A DNA stretch of 64,000 nt from Castor canadensis. Taxonomy: Eukaryota; Chordata; Mammalia; Rodentia; Castoridae. The position numbers and the translations under genes were made by a program. Below the pieces are notes generated by a model. It saw only the letters and a list, made by a program, of their open reading frames with translations, searched no databases and was not told where the DNA came from. Below are positions 1-25,025 of the stretch, piece by piece. Numbering within the stretch: the stretch's first letter is position 1; each line of letters starts with the position of its first letter. Location of the stretch: positions 20,454,353 to 20,518,352 of the forward strand of contig NC_133387.1 in NCBI RefSeq assembly GCF_047511655.1, read 5' to 3'.

Positions 1-1150
1 TAGCCAGAAAATTATTCAGACATCAGCAGACATATCTTTTGGGTATGGATTTCTGTTCCTGCCTCCAGGGCCTCAGCCAGCATGATGAGCAGAGGCCTTC
101 CTGAGTGTGGGAGTCACTGCAACTGAATCCCACGTAACATATACCAACCAGGGGCTGGGTGTACAACAAAGGAAGTGTGTACCAAAGATGTGGACCATGA
201 GGTCCATAAGGTGTATCACGTGCCTCATTACCCAGTGGATCCTTGGGGAGCACTAGCACAGTTGGTTAGGGAGGTGGTGTGTTAGAGACAGTATTTACCA
301 GGGGGCACCATGGAGGTGGGGAATACACACTGAATGGAAGAACTCCTCCCTGTGGTGCTAGGATCCAAGGGTGGAAGCAGGAGGGTTCCTGGTCATTACT
401 ACTCTCAGTGACACCTCAGAAATGTGGGCTTTCCATCTCTGCACCTCTGCACCCTGCAGGTTTAGACATTCTGTTTCCCAAAGGGAAAACACTTTTCCAG
501 GTGACACAGAAAGAATACAGTTAAATTGTAAGTTCTGGCAACTGCCTAGGTAAGTAGGGCTTCTCATGCCAAAGTTTCAGACAGCAAAGCAGGGAGTCAC
601 CACCCTGACAGGTGGAAGTGTCCCTGATCAGCAGGGGTAGGTAGGGCACTCCCTTGCTCTGTTGTGACTGTGAGTGGACATGTGCAGCAAAGTTGGAATG
701 AGGCAGAGGTGATTACCAACATGTGGGTCACAACAGCTCCCCAGACCTGCTGAGGTCACAGCTGGGGGTGAAAGGGATTAGAATGAATAATAGTGGAGGG
801 AAAAGATGAATTCCACTTGTGGCCCTGAGACCAGCTGCAAGGCTATGGCTGTAGTTCACCCCATTAACTTGGTCTGGGTGCCTCTCAATGAAGAACTTGT
901 TATCCGCTTCCTGGAAACTGTATTTGGTACACAGTCTTCAATTTTCAGACCTCAGCATCACTTCAGCTACAGAAAGCTGCTTTGCCAACATCACATTCCT
1001 TCCAGGGTGGTGCACATCCAGTGCCTGATCAATTTCATGGTTTGGTGAATCCCTGTCACCTTAGTATAAACAGGGACATATAAGACCATGATAATTCCAG
1101 AGTTCCCAGTAAGCCTGCTAAGACTACGTTGGGTCTCCATTAGAGCCTGA
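1..1150. other. Upstream flank, nothing recognised
   Basis: No coding exon, SINE or LINE that I can recognise. Short open frames (up to about 81 codons) look like chance. Confidence 0.6.
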
Positions 1151-1660
1151 CTTCTCCCTCTTCAATTCACTCCCTTTTGCAGGTGTTAGACCCAACTGTA
1201 CTCCTGTACATTGAATTCCATCTCAAAGTGTGCTCCTCAGCAAATCCAGCATGCAACACCACCCAGGACCAAGAGCCCATCTGCTCTCTCCCAGAGTACT
1301 GCAAGAGGCCACTCACTGGTCATTCTGCTTCCCTGAATCTAGTCTGCACGCAGCATTCTATTGTGTGTCAGATCACGACATTTCCCTGCTGAAAACCTTC
1401 CAGTGGTTTGCCATCACCCTCAGAATTAAAGCCAATCTTTCTGTGATGGCCCTTCGAGGCTGCACATAATCTCATCTGTGCCTGACTCTACTGTTTTAGC
1501 TCCACGTGCATTTCCTATGATCCTTCAACTCTCTCTGCTTTACCCATAGGCTGCCTTGCTTCTCACCCTTTCCCTTTCCTCTCACTCTCATTGCCACACT
1601 CAAACCAATGCATCCCACCCTCCAGGTCTTTTTAGAACTCTTCTCTTGCACTGGAATGTA
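1150..1660 (+). mobile_element. LINE-2 (L2) 3'-region fossil
   Basis: C- and T-rich plus-strand sequence with the L2 cadence (cagtggtttgccatcaccctcagaattaaagcc..., cctttccctttcctctcactctc). It is strongly decayed, and the identification rests on remembered consensus. Confidence 0.55.
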
Positions 1661-1859
1661 CCCCACTGCTGTTAGGAATGCTTTTAGGAATGGTTCGAGC
1701 CACCTCGTCAAAGCAGCCAAGCCGGCCTTCATCATGCTTGGCTTTAAATATGTTTATCACCTGTGTCTTCCCCAAGGACTACATATGACCATAAACTTTT
1801 TTCTTTTTCATCTTTCATCTCTGTCATTCTGGGACCTGTTTATATAAAAAGAGTACTCA

Positions 1860-2860
1860 TTTAATAAATGAATTTGTTGCATGAATCTGTTGAATGGATA
1901 CTCTTTTCCTATAAAGGTACCAAACTTGCTAATACCATATGTGTGACACCTATTTACTAGAACAGAGCTTTGTCTTCTAATAGATTTGCTTTGCAGAGTA
2001 ATTTTTTGCTATCTCAAAGGTAGCTGTGGCTCTTCTGGTTTCTAAAAGGGCTCCTAAGAAGGCACGAGTCTGGCAGTTGAGGAGAACAGGAGCTGGCTGC
2101 CACAGGTGTCAATCATCTCATCCAAGTCCATGCTGATGGGGAAAGAGAAACTGCTTGGTGGCCTACTTAAAAATGCCAGGACATGTGTTAGCAAGTCTGT
2201 AATCAACAGCATCTTGGCTCGCTGACCTCCAACTCCCCTGCTCCCACCACAAAAAGCAGAACACTAGGTAGGAAGATCCATCAGTCTCTTCAGCAACCCA
2301 TTCCTAAATCAGAGCATAGGATGCTTATTGATTTGTGCTGCAAGGCCAGTTCCCATGCACCATTGTCTAAGTCTCTCCTCTTGTCACCAGATATTCTGAG
2401 TCCCCTCACTCAAAAAGAGAAGTATCAGATACAGGAGTTTCTCAGCCACAGAGCCACAAGGCCTTAAGGCTCCCAAGAGCTGTAAGCAGGATCACAGCCA
2501 TTTAGTTTCTATCAATAGAGAAGAATTCATGAGATATACCTCACAATTACAGTGGCCTCAAAGTTATCTCTGCTGGAAGTTCCCCTCACTCACTTGTTAT
2601 CTCTTGGATTTCATGACTGAAAGCACAAGGAAGGCAGTTAATGCTGCCGGAGCTGGGAATGGGGCAGGCTCACTCAGGTGTTAGTAACATGACAGCCATA
2701 AATTATTACCATGTGGGTAATGATTGTTCTGTGCAAATCACCCTGCTGCTTTGGCTTGATTCTATTTTCATTTGATGATCTTAGGCAGTGAGAAGCAAGT
2801 GAGGTATATGCCTCAGAGCAAAATTGAAAGATGAGAAGGGGTACCAAAAAATCTCAATGA
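1860..2860. other. Non-genic stretch, nothing recognised
   Basis: Unique-looking intergenic sequence with no repeat or exon signature that I can support. Confidence 0.5.
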
Positions 2861-2864
2861 TCAA

Positions 2865-2982
2865 GCCAGGTATGGTGGTACATGCCTGTAATCTCAGCAC
2901 TCAGGAGGCTGAGGCAGGATGATTGAGAATTTGAAGACAGCCTGAACTACAGAGCATGACTCTCTAGGAAAAAAAAACTCTC
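2865..2982 (+). mobile_element. B1 SINE
   Basis: 7SL-type body: gccaggtatggtggtacatgc, then cctgtaatctcagcactcag and gaggctgaggcaggatgatt, ending in an A-rich tail. It is a monomer, close to the classical murid B1 pattern, without an ID part. Confidence 0.9.
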
Positions 2983-3671
2983 TACAATAAAGACAAATAC
3001 TATTATAATGCAATTTTTAAAAATCTAAATTGATGAAAAAAATCTACAATGAACAAAATACCAAAATTTTAAACAAAGGACATTTATTATCTTCTTGGTA
3101 TTGGGGAAATTAGTATCATCAAACCTCAGTTTCTTCAATCTGAAAAGTGGAGGAGTACAGGTAGTTTCTCTGTGGGGAGGCTGTGAGGATAAAGTTGATA
3201 ATGTATGTGAAGCCCCTGATGCTGAGAGGAACTGACACGAGATAGGTAGGGAGAGCCTATTATCTGCAGGAATTTATTGAACAACCATGCTGAAAGTGTC
3301 AAAACTTTTTCATTGGTTTGACTTTCTCTCCTTTTTGTCATCCTTTCCTATCTATTAGAGAGTTAATATTAGCAGTTGTCTCAATGTTTGCCCTCTATAT
3401 CTCACCTCACAATCATGAACAAATACTGTCACACTGCTCCCTAGCAGACTGACACCCTGTATCTTTGAGGCTCATCTCAGAGCAGCGGCTGAGGCCTCTG
3501 GGCTTCTTGTGGTCTCCACCCTCTTCCAGGCTCCTGCTTGCTGTTTTCCTCACTGAAAAGTCCAACTCAAGTGCTCTCATGTCAAAATCATGATGGATGG
3601 TAGAGGTGGGGAGATGAATGTGTCTGTTGATGTGATAGGAAAGTTTGCCTTGTAGATATCTCCTGGAGCTG

Positions 3672-3685
3672 TCACCAGGTGGCTG
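3672..3685 (+). promoter_or_regulatory. Candidate CTCF site (plus orientation), upstream of AKR1B1
   Basis: TCACCAGGTGGCTG matches about 12 of 14 positions of the core CCACNAGGTGGCAG. A motif match alone gives only modest support. Confidence 0.35.
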
Positions 3686-3759
3686 AGTGGAATTGTCATA
3701 GTTTCCCTGATGCCTGAGATTAGGAGTGGTAGCAAAGTCATGGAGTGTAGGAAGAATGA

Positions 3760-4035
3760 AAGTTTTCAAACTGTAGGAACAACCCATTAGTGGACTATGA
3801 GATCACTTATTGAGGGGTCATGAGTGAATTGCAGGTTAGCACTAAAATCTTAAAAAAAAAAAAAAAAAAGAGAGAGAGAGAATATGAAACACCCCTGAAT
3901 ATACCACACATAATAAGAACAAGAATTGTTAGCAATTCTTAGTTTCTGTTGTACACATATCTATGTGTATTGTGTCATGGCGTAGCATAACTCACACTGT
4001 GAGTCATGGCAAAAAAAAAAAAAAATTCAAAAGCT
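3760..4035. mobile_element. Possible hAT-type DNA transposon fossil
   Basis: Phrases such as ttttcaaactgtagg and aacccattagtgg with gagatcac resemble non-autonomous MER-type elements. It is interrupted by an A(19)/GA-rich tract at 3850-3882 and ends before an A-run near 4011. The family assignment is weak. Confidence 0.3.
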
Positions 4036-4044
4036 TAAAATAAT

Positions 4045-4310
4045 AGAATGCTTAAAAGTTTGGGTACTACAGTCAAATTTCTTGGGGTTGAATCCTTACC
4101 ACAATACTTACTTGGTGAGCCTAACAATTGGTCTTATTCTCTGTGCTTCAGTTTCTTCATATGTAAAATAGATTCAGAACGGTACACCCTAAAGGAGTGG
4201 TTATAAAAAGTAAATGAATGAATACCCACAATGCATTCATTGTGAATAGTTCTAGGCACACACTAAGCTCAATAGACATTGCTATTATGTTATTATTATT
4301 ACTATTGATA
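4045..4310 (+). mobile_element. MIR SINE
   Basis: MIR plus-strand order: ggggttgaatcc, then tgtgcttcagtttcttcatatgt, aaaatag, and the tail region ttctaggcacacactaagctcaatag. It is followed by an ATT-rich microsatellite-like stretch (about 4282-4315). Confidence 0.75.
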
Positions 4311-4460
4311 ATAATAATCTAATACTATTGAATTAGCAGTAGCAGCATCTTTGTGCAGTGATGTGAAGTACATAATACAGTGCCCAAAACATATGAAGCT
4401 GAGTGGTTGCTTCTTGTTGTGGAGACTTTTGGTGCTTCCATGGCCCAATTGCATCTGATT

Positions 4461-4823
4461 TCTTCTCTTCTCTTTTCTTTTTCTTTCTTTGTGTGTGTGT
4501 TTTGGGGGGTGTTTTTGGCATTGGTAGTAACTGGGGCTTGAACTCAGGCCTTGCACTTGCCAGGCAGGTGCTCCACAACTTGAGTCACACCACCAGTCCT
4601 TTTTGCTTTAGTTGTTCTTCAAATAGAGTTTCTCCCAGACAGGCATGGATCATGATTCTCCTATTTTAGCTGGGATGACAGGTGCGCACCACCATGCCCA
4701 GTTTTTATTGGTTAAAATGAGGTCTTAATAATTCTCCACATACAAATGGTTTCGAATCTTGAAACTCTCCATCTTTCCCTCCCAAGTAGCTAGGATTACA
4801 GGTGTGAGCCACCATACCTGGCC
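4461..4823 (-). mobile_element. Trimeric SINE (B1-like + B1-like + ID-like), minus strand
   Basis: Read on the plus strand: T/C-rich tail, reverse ID-like unit (aactggggcttgaactcagg, gctccacaacttgagtcac), middle B1-like unit (tagctgggatgacaggtgcg, caccaccatgccc), then left B1-like unit (caagtagctaggattacagg, gtgagccaccatacctggcc). Confidence 0.85.
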
Positions 4824-5139
4824 TCTATTCACCTCTGCTTTCTAGCATACAGAATAAGGACACTTTCCCATCCCGTCAAACATAGGCAGGGCAAAACAGC
4901 TAGGTCTGGTCAATAAATGACAGATGGAAGTGATATGTAATGCTTCCAGGATTGAAGACCCTCCTTCAATTATTTTGTTCTCCTGGGACAAACCCTGAAG
5001 TCTTGGGTTGGAGCCCCAATGGTACAATGAAGTAGAGCCTCTATACCCTGGGTCTGCATGTCTGTGTGAAGCTGAGTCTCCTGCCAGACTCACATCCACC
5101 AGCCTGGGCTGGATGAGCAGCATGTAACCTTGGCTTGTT

Positions 5140-5700
5140 AGTTAATAGTTGTTTTATTGAGGTATATAATTCACATACTATACAACTCACCTTTTTAAAG
5201 TATATAGTTCAATGGTTTTTTGTACCAGATTCCATAGCACCATGAATGCTAGGCTAAGGAATTCAAGTTTTACCCTGTGGGGTTTGAACAGATAATTAAT
5301 TGCAAAAAAAGTGTGTAATAAAGAAATAATCTGACAAAAAAGCATTCCCCATTTCCTTTGGCTTCTTCGTAAGTTTTTCCAAATGTAGTATGTTGTTTTT
5401 TCATGTTTATCCTCACATCCTAGTTACATGATTCTGTTTTCAACTCTCATCTTGGCATTATTTCATATATACCTTTCTCTATGTCCCTATGGTCTTCATT
5501 TTAAATGACTACACCTTATCTCTTGCTGTTGTTGAACATTTACAGTTTGACTTTATGTGCATAGAATTGGTTTTCATATACATGTACATAAACGTGTACA
5601 GGGGTAGGACTAATGGGGGTGCAAGTGAAATGCCTAGGGTGTAAATTTGAGGCACTATCCACCTGCTGGCATGAAAATTGGCACCTATATACTGCACTTG
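5140..5700 (-). mobile_element. Old LINE-1 (L1M-type) fragments
   Basis: 5143-5230 (ttttattgaggtatataatt, then cacctttttaaagtatatag) matches a common mammalian L1M 3' sequence read in antisense. The rest to about 5700 has scattered L1-like phrases. Boundaries are uncertain. Confidence 0.45.
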
Positions 5701-5957
5701 TCTCAGCCCTTGCTAGGCAGGTGCTCTACCGCTTGAGCCATGCCCCTAGCCCTTTTTTGCTTTAGTTATTTCTCAAACAGTGCCTCCTGTTTTTGTCTAG
5801 GGCAGGCCTAGACAATGATCCTCCCACCTACACCTCTCCTGTGGCTGGGGTTGCAGCTGTGTACCACCACATCCAACTTATTTGTTGAGATAAGGTCTGA
5901 AACCACCATCCTCAAGATTTCCACCTCCAGAGCAACTGAGTTTACAGGCGTGAGCCA
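5700..5957 (-). mobile_element. Trimeric SINE, minus strand, ID part shortened
   Basis: Reverse ID-like remnant (ttgctaggcaggtgctctac, cgcttgagccatgcc), a middle monomer with tgtaccaccacatccaac, and a left monomer ending ttacaggcgtgagcc. The B-box end of the ID part is missing at the 5700 side. Confidence 0.75.
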
Positions 5958-6151
5958 TTTTTTTACCAAAGTTTTGACCTGCACACAATGGCATTTTACA
6001 AAGATTACAGAAGCAACAGAGGCTGTTAGGGAACTAATGCAACTGTGGATCCCAACTTTAATACTATTATTGCTATTGAAATTCCCCACACTTGACTCCA
6101 TATTTGCATAACTCAGACAAAATAACATTCCAGTCTTAGTCAACCTTTATA

Positions 6152-6356
6152 CTTTTTTTTTTCCAGTACTGGGGATTGAACCCAGGGCCTTGCAAGTACT
6201 CTTCCATTTGAGCCACACCTCCAGCCCTTTTTGTTTTCATTTTGATTTTGAGATAGGGACTTGCTAAATTTGCCTAGCCTGGCCTAGAACTAGTGATCCT
6301 CCTGCCTCTACCTCCTGAGGACGCGAAATTATAGGCATGTGCCACCACGCCCAGCT
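6152..6356 (-). mobile_element. Dimeric SINE (B1-like + ID-like), minus strand
   Basis: Poly-T, reverse ID-like unit (tactggggattgaacccagg) and a B1-like unit (gatcctcctgcctctacctc ... catgtgccaccacgcccagc). It is less decayed than its neighbours. Confidence 0.88.
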
Positions 6357-6456
6357 TTATGCTATTATTATTATCAAAACAACAAAACCTCTGAAATTGG
6401 GTCTAGTTCACCAACTGATGACCCTTCTGTACATACTACATGGTCACTAAAGATGC

Positions 6457-6571
6457 ATTTTTTTTTTTTGAGGCAATGTCTTGCTACATAGCCCAGGCTG
6501 GCTTCAAACTCTCAATCCTCTTGCCTCAGTCTTCCAAGTGCTGGGTTAAGAGGTCTGGGCCACTACCGCCA
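6457..6571 (-). mobile_element. B1 SINE, minus strand
   Basis: Poly-T, then gaggcaatgtcttgctacat, agcccaggctggcttcaaac and tcttccaagtgctgggtt: a reverse-oriented monomeric B1. It lies about 300 bp upstream of the osmotic element. Confidence 0.88.
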
Positions 6572-6867
6572 TAGGTGTTTTGTTTTTACACATTAGCCCT
6601 TTGGGCTTGGACCAAGCAGATTGTTGGTAGAGCAACCTCCACATCAGGTGTGATCTCAGAGATGAAGAATGGTCAGATATCTGTGTTTTACACAAACCAA
6701 GTTCCCAGGTGTAGCTTCAAATTCAAATTCTATTATTTAGGGACAAATAGCATCAGAATTTCCTCCACTGACAACAGTTTTTACAAAAGTCAAAGGAAAA
6801 ATGTCTGGACTAGTGTGTTCTATGTAAATTTTCCCTTGGCGGGGGATACTTTTAAGAAGGCACCAAA

Positions 6868-6881
6868 TGGAAAATCACCAG
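6868..6881 (+). promoter_or_regulatory. Tonicity / osmotic response element (TonE/ORE) of AKR1B1
   Basis: TGGAAAATCACCAG fits the NFAT5/TonEBP consensus TGGAAANNYNY and the core of the osmotic response element described for mammalian aldose reductase genes. Its position, about 1.28 kb upstream of the predicted start, is where the element lies in other mammals (about -1.1 to -1.2 kb). A weaker TonE-like match (AGGAAAAATGT) is at 6794-6804. The expected role is induction of aldose reductase, and so sorbitol accumulation, under hypertonic stress. Confidence 0.8.
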
Positions 6882-7147
6882 AATGAAGTTAAGAGAGGTC
6901 TGCTTCCTGACAGATGCAGTTCCCAATCTTGCATAACTCCCAATCTTGCATGATTAGAGGAAAGAGTGGAAGGTAATAGAGCAGCAAGTGTAGTTTGGTT
7001 AAGGTGAAGCATCATGGAGAGAGTCTATCGGAAGGATAACCAAAACTGTCTTCACGGTTCTTGGAGCAACTTTACTTTGGTTATCTTAGGGATGTTTTAC
7101 TACCTGCCAAATAGAACTGGTCAATTTACTACTACTTAGCACCACCT

Positions 7148-7203
7148 GAGTTGGAATACATGCAGCTACCAATTTGAGTTGGAATATTGAAGCTACAATA
7201 TTG
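7148..7203 (+). repeat. Imperfect 28-bp tandem duplication
   Basis: Two copies beginning gagttggaata at 7148 and 7176, both with an agctac segment. They are diverged by several substitutions and lie between the osmotic element and the promoter. Confidence 0.6.
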
Positions 7204-7599
7204 ACATTGACTTTTGTTCTGTGGGTTTCTGCCTATTCTCTTTTCTTCATCTAGAGAGTTTGGCTCAGTAACTATACTGGAACTTGCCACTTCAATGTCT
7301 CACTTTCCAAAGACAGATGGAATCAGTCTTACAGGTTTTGAACACAGAGTCTTACTTTCCAAAATCATCTGTGTATTCTGGATCAAGTCTATCAGGGCTT
7401 CCTAACCTCAAAAGTCACTGGTTTTTGTGATAAGACTTGCTGTATCCAGACACCAATGGCACCTCAAGTAAGTGTAAATATCTCTTTAGGAAGCTACCAA
7501 CAGGCTGGGCAATTCCGAATTTGGGGAAGGCGTTCTGTAAAACAACTGCAAATCTTTTCTCTGATTTAAAAAACAAACAAAACCCCCAAAAAACTTCTT

Positions 7600-7745
7600 T
7601 GAAGGCTAGGGACCATGGCCTACGCCTATCATCCTAGGTACTTGAGAGGCAGCGATCCTATCATCCTAGGTACTTGAGAGGCAGCGATCCTACCATCCTA
7701 GGTACTTGAGAGGCAGCGATCAAGTGGATTACGGTTGGAGAACGT
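7600..7745 (+). mobile_element. B1-like SINE monomer carrying the 32-bp triplication
   Basis: The start (ggctagggaccatggcctac) and the piece after the triplication (aagtggattacggttggag) correspond to the left monomer of the composite SINEs elsewhere in the window, as in 17700-17770. No ID-like right part is recognisable. Confidence 0.6.
7626..7721 (+). repeat. 32-bp unit repeated three times in tandem
   Basis: Units at 7626-7657, 7658-7689 and 7690-7721. Units 1 and 2 are identical, and unit 3 differs at one base (ctacc for ctatc). The unit is a segment of the B1-like SINE monomer in which it sits, so it arose by local tandem duplication inside the SINE. It ends about 430 bp before the predicted AKR1B1 transcription start. 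Confidence 0.93.
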
Positions 7746-7943
7746 GCACTTTACACCTCTAGCCAAGGTTCACTCACATGCAGGGTAGGAGGTTTGACAA
7801 GTACTGAAAGGCATCCTATCGGGATCGAACAATAAAGAAACGCATTCCTCTGGGCTCTTACATGAAGCCAAGCTTCTTTCAGGATATTTATTTCTGACTT
7901 TTGTTAGGGCGTGCGGGTCTTCTCGCGCAGGCCGCTCTTCTGC

Positions 7944-7949
7944 CACGTG
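7944..7949. promoter_or_regulatory. CACGTG E-box (G-box)
   Basis: A palindromic CACGTG in the context GCCACGTGG, about 205 bp upstream of the predicted transcription start. It is a candidate site for USF/MITF/MYC-type bHLH-zip factors. Occupancy is not known from sequence. Confidence 0.5.
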
Positions 7950-8049
7950 GGGCTTGCGTAGTAAACTTCTGCAGTGGCACGGGGCAGAATCCCGTGCCTC
8001 CGGGACCTAGCGGGAGAAGCATCCCCACCGACCGCCGGAAGGCGGCGCC

Positions 8050-8088
8050 GACCAATCAGAAGGCGCGTTCTCGCAGCCGCGCACCAAT
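8050..8088 (+). promoter_or_regulatory. Two CCAAT boxes (NF-Y type)
   Basis: CCAAT occurs at 8052-8056 (context gaccaatcag, a strong NF-Y match) and again at 8084-8088 (gcaccaatcg). They lie about 98 and 66 bp before the predicted start and about 32 bp (three helical turns) apart. A CCAAT box near -100 is a known feature of the aldose reductase promoter. Confidence 0.75.
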
Positions 8089-8119
8089 CGCGGGCGCCCT
8101 TTCTGCAGGCCCTCGGAGC

Positions 8120-8127
8120 TATTTAAA
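8120..8127 (+). promoter_or_regulatory. TATA box of AKR1B1
   Basis: TATTTAAA lies 61-68 nt before the ATG, placing the transcription start near 8150. Aldose reductase genes are known to have a TATTTA-type TATA box despite sitting in a CpG island. Confidence 0.85.
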
Positions 8128-8187
8128 GGTGCGCGCCAGCGCCACCGCAGCAGGGCTGTGGGTTAGGGTCTGGGTGGCGTGGGAGTC

Positions 8188-22096
<13,909 letters not shown>

Positions 22097-22444
22097 AACT
22101 ATGGATGATTGCTCTTCCCCAGGTGACTTGGACCTGTTCTTCCTGCATTGTTTGTCCCTACAAGTATGTGTGACCCGTAGCCCTTGGCAGGGGACAACAA
22201 ACTGCAAACTAGGTACCCAGGATTTGTTAGCTTGATATAGAGTTTGAATAACAGTATCAGTAGACTAGGTGTCTCTTCCAGTCTTTTCTTTGCCTTTCTT
22301 CTGGCCCAGCTAGAGGAAGAATGACCTGAGTACCCTTTCTAACCAAAGAGAAGCAAAATCTACAAAGTCAAAATAGTGCCACTAACAGTTGTGTTTTGAC
22401 TGCTTTGAACTGTAATCCTTTCAGCCAGACTTCTCTTTGTCTAA

Positions 22445-22450
22445 AATAAA
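22445..22450 (+). terminator. AKR1B1 polyadenylation signal
   Basis: Canonical AATAAA about 350 nt after the stop codon, followed by a T- and GT-rich stretch (ctccttttgttcttg) suitable as a downstream element. Confidence 0.88.
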
Positions 22451-23585
22451 AAGTGCTTTTGTGAACTTCAGGTTGCTCCTTTTGTTCTTGTTTTTTGAAA
22501 CAGTTAATCACCTATCACACTACCAGCCTTCATTTTCTAGATGGTCATAGAGCAGGCCAGTGAACTGCAACAAGAATGGGAACTTCACTTCTTTTCTTTT
22601 ATTGGGGACCCTTCACCCAGTGATTTACCTCTTAACTTATGGCAATAGGCCACATCCTGGCTGCACATTGGTGTCACCTGGGAAAATTTAAAACACTAGG
22701 GATGCCTGGACCTTGCCCCTGAAAACTGAACAGATCCCGCTGGATTGTATCCAAGGACTTTGAGAGTTAATTCGTTCTTCAGGTTGCTCTCAATATGCAG
22801 CCAGGGTTGCACACAACTTTAAGGCCCAGCTAGGACATAAGCTTCCTTTGCTTTCACAAGTTACTTAGATATTTACTAAGCAGCTATATATAAGAAAAAC
22901 TGCTTTCATGAGGCCTATTGTCTAGGCGAGAGGGAAGAAGACCATAAATAATTGACATCCAGTTCGATATAGAGGAATGCTCCAAATAAGGTTACCAGAG
23001 GAGAGGCTTTGAGACCCTAATGCAATTGCTTATTTCTATTACTAGTTTTTCCTCATCCACAATTAAATTGAAAAGTATCAGGAAAGGGATGAGATAGACA
23101 ATATTAATCTGAAACTTCATGAAGTCAGATTGCTTTATAACTGGCTTTGCTTATTGAATGATTATCCATCTGATCAAGTCATATTAACTGCTTTGTAGGT
23201 TGTTGTTTATAATAGGTCCTCAAAGGTATAGTTGGGCAGCAGTGGTTGCTGGGCCTCACCCACCTGAGAATGAAGGAGAGCCCTAATCCCCCAAGCAGCT
23301 GGAGTCAAGCTATGTGAAAGAACCCCACAGCACAAGCTGCCCCTCCCTATCTGGCAGCCTTTGACCTGAGCCCCTGTCCTGACATCTGCCCAGCACAACA
23401 GCCCAGTTTCCCCTTCTGGAGTAATCAGGTCTCTTATCCCAAGTTAAACTACAAACTGTTAGTCATCTCTTAGTAACAAATGTCAAATCAGCTGACTAAT
23501 TCCCTGTCCCATTCCCCCAGGTAGTTAAGAGTTAGCCTAAAGATACTTTGGAGAAACTTATAGGCAATCACCCGGAAGAGAGGGT

Positions 23586-23684
23586 TTTTTAGTTGTTTTT
23601 GTTTTTCTGTCAGTTCTAGAATAGAACTCGGGTCCTCATGAATGCTTCAAAAGCCCTCAAACCACTGAGCTACACCACCAGCAC
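23586..23684 (-). mobile_element. ID-like SINE, minus strand, decayed
   Basis: T-rich tail, then agttctagaatagaactcgg, gtcctcatgaatgc and accactgagctacaccacca: a reverse tRNA-type SINE with degraded A and B boxes. Confidence 0.65.
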
Positions 23685-24992
23685 TGGAAAGAGCTTCTAA
23701 ATCTTCTAAATCTAGAACCTGACTTCTAGATTCCCTGCTTCAGATAGACAGCAAGAAAATGCAGAAGTCTGTGCTCAACCCAAAAGCATAGACAAGATAA
23801 GAGGCAAGTTTGCACAAACTTCCCTTGGAAGGAGCATTGCCTGTAATGGGGCAAAGAATGGGGAGAACACATCTGGCTTTGCAATTTGAAGCTTGAGTAG
23901 CAGTTGTTTTGGTGCTCAATGATGGGCTCAGGTGGGGGCCCCCACTGCTTGTTGATGCTGGAAAATGGGGTGTAGAGATGAGCTGTGGAGCTCAGTGGGA
24001 CCAACTTCAACACACTAACAATTCACTCAAGGAGCAGATAAAAGGTCAAGATGGTGCTGCTTTGCTAATGAAGACTACTTTCCCTCCTTTTGAGGAATTA
24101 AAATCTCCACACCTTTCTGGTCATCATGCTGCAGCCAGCCTCAGGACTTCAGTGGACTCACCGAATCCTCCCAGGGAACAAGTCAGTGGAACATACAGGA
24201 TGACAGTGCTGCCCCCATCTTTGAGGGGTTTTGCCCATGTACAGCTGGGGACACAATCTGCATTTATGAAACAGGCTTTCAGCCAAACAATGTTCCTACC
24301 AGAGTACACAATAGTTAATAAGATAATGAGGCCAACAAAAAGTAGACCAAGGAGGACCTGCACTGGAAAATCTCTTCAAAAGCACAGTTGCTCAGCGCTT
24401 TATCCTTCATGTTGATACAATTCTGCGATGTCATGTTCTCTAAGGGAGTGGCTGATGTGGACCTGTCATGGTGCTTATTAGGGGCCCCTGAGAAGGTGCT
24501 TGGCCAGGAGAAGCACAGTCAGTGTTAAGTCTAAACCAGGAAGGTCTTCCTACAGGGAACACAGGTGGATAGGATCCACCCCTAGTTTATACCAACTTGC
24601 CCTTTGCATTTGCTAGCAGTTCTGAGGTGAGACCTTGCCCTTCAGGGTGCAAGCAGAAACTTTCCCTTCCCACCCAAGGGTTTGCCTAGCAAACAGTGGA
24701 AGCAGGCAATGACCAGGTTCTCTTCCAGCCCGACATCCCCCTGTAGCCATGGTTTTCCTCACTGTTCTGAATACTATCTATAATAGCACCTGGGTCCAGA
24801 ATAAACTCTCAGTACTGTCAGTAATAAATGAGCTTTTCCTCTAGTGACTATTAAAACCTCCTAGTGTGAAATCTATATTTCAGACCCAAAAAGTAGCTAT
24901 TCAGTTCTGCCTATGTAAGTTATCAAATGGTGCCCAAGGATTCTGTAACTAGCCTTTCAACTGAAACTACTTCTGATTTGTGACTTGTGAAT

Positions 24993-25025
24993 CATTTAAC
25001 CTATGATTAAATGATAGGTTAAATG
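24993..25025. repeat. 12-bp perfect inverted repeat
   Basis: Arms catttaacctat (24993-25004) and ataggttaaatg (25014-25025) with a 9-bp spacer. No function is assigned. Confidence 0.7.

Noticed and set aside
3413..3787. 124-codon minus-strand open frame
   Set aside because: No recognisable domain, and it overlaps a probable transposon fossil. A frame of this length is expected by chance in a window this size.
7626..7721. Possible CRISPR array
   Set aside because: Direct 32-bp units without spacers, in a mammalian SINE: a simple tandem triplication.
23909..24415. 168-codon open frame 1.4 kb after the AKR1B1 poly-A site
   Set aside because: Starts at a non-canonical codon region, has no domain, and its translation reads as unique non-coding sequence. 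It is not long enough to outweigh chance.
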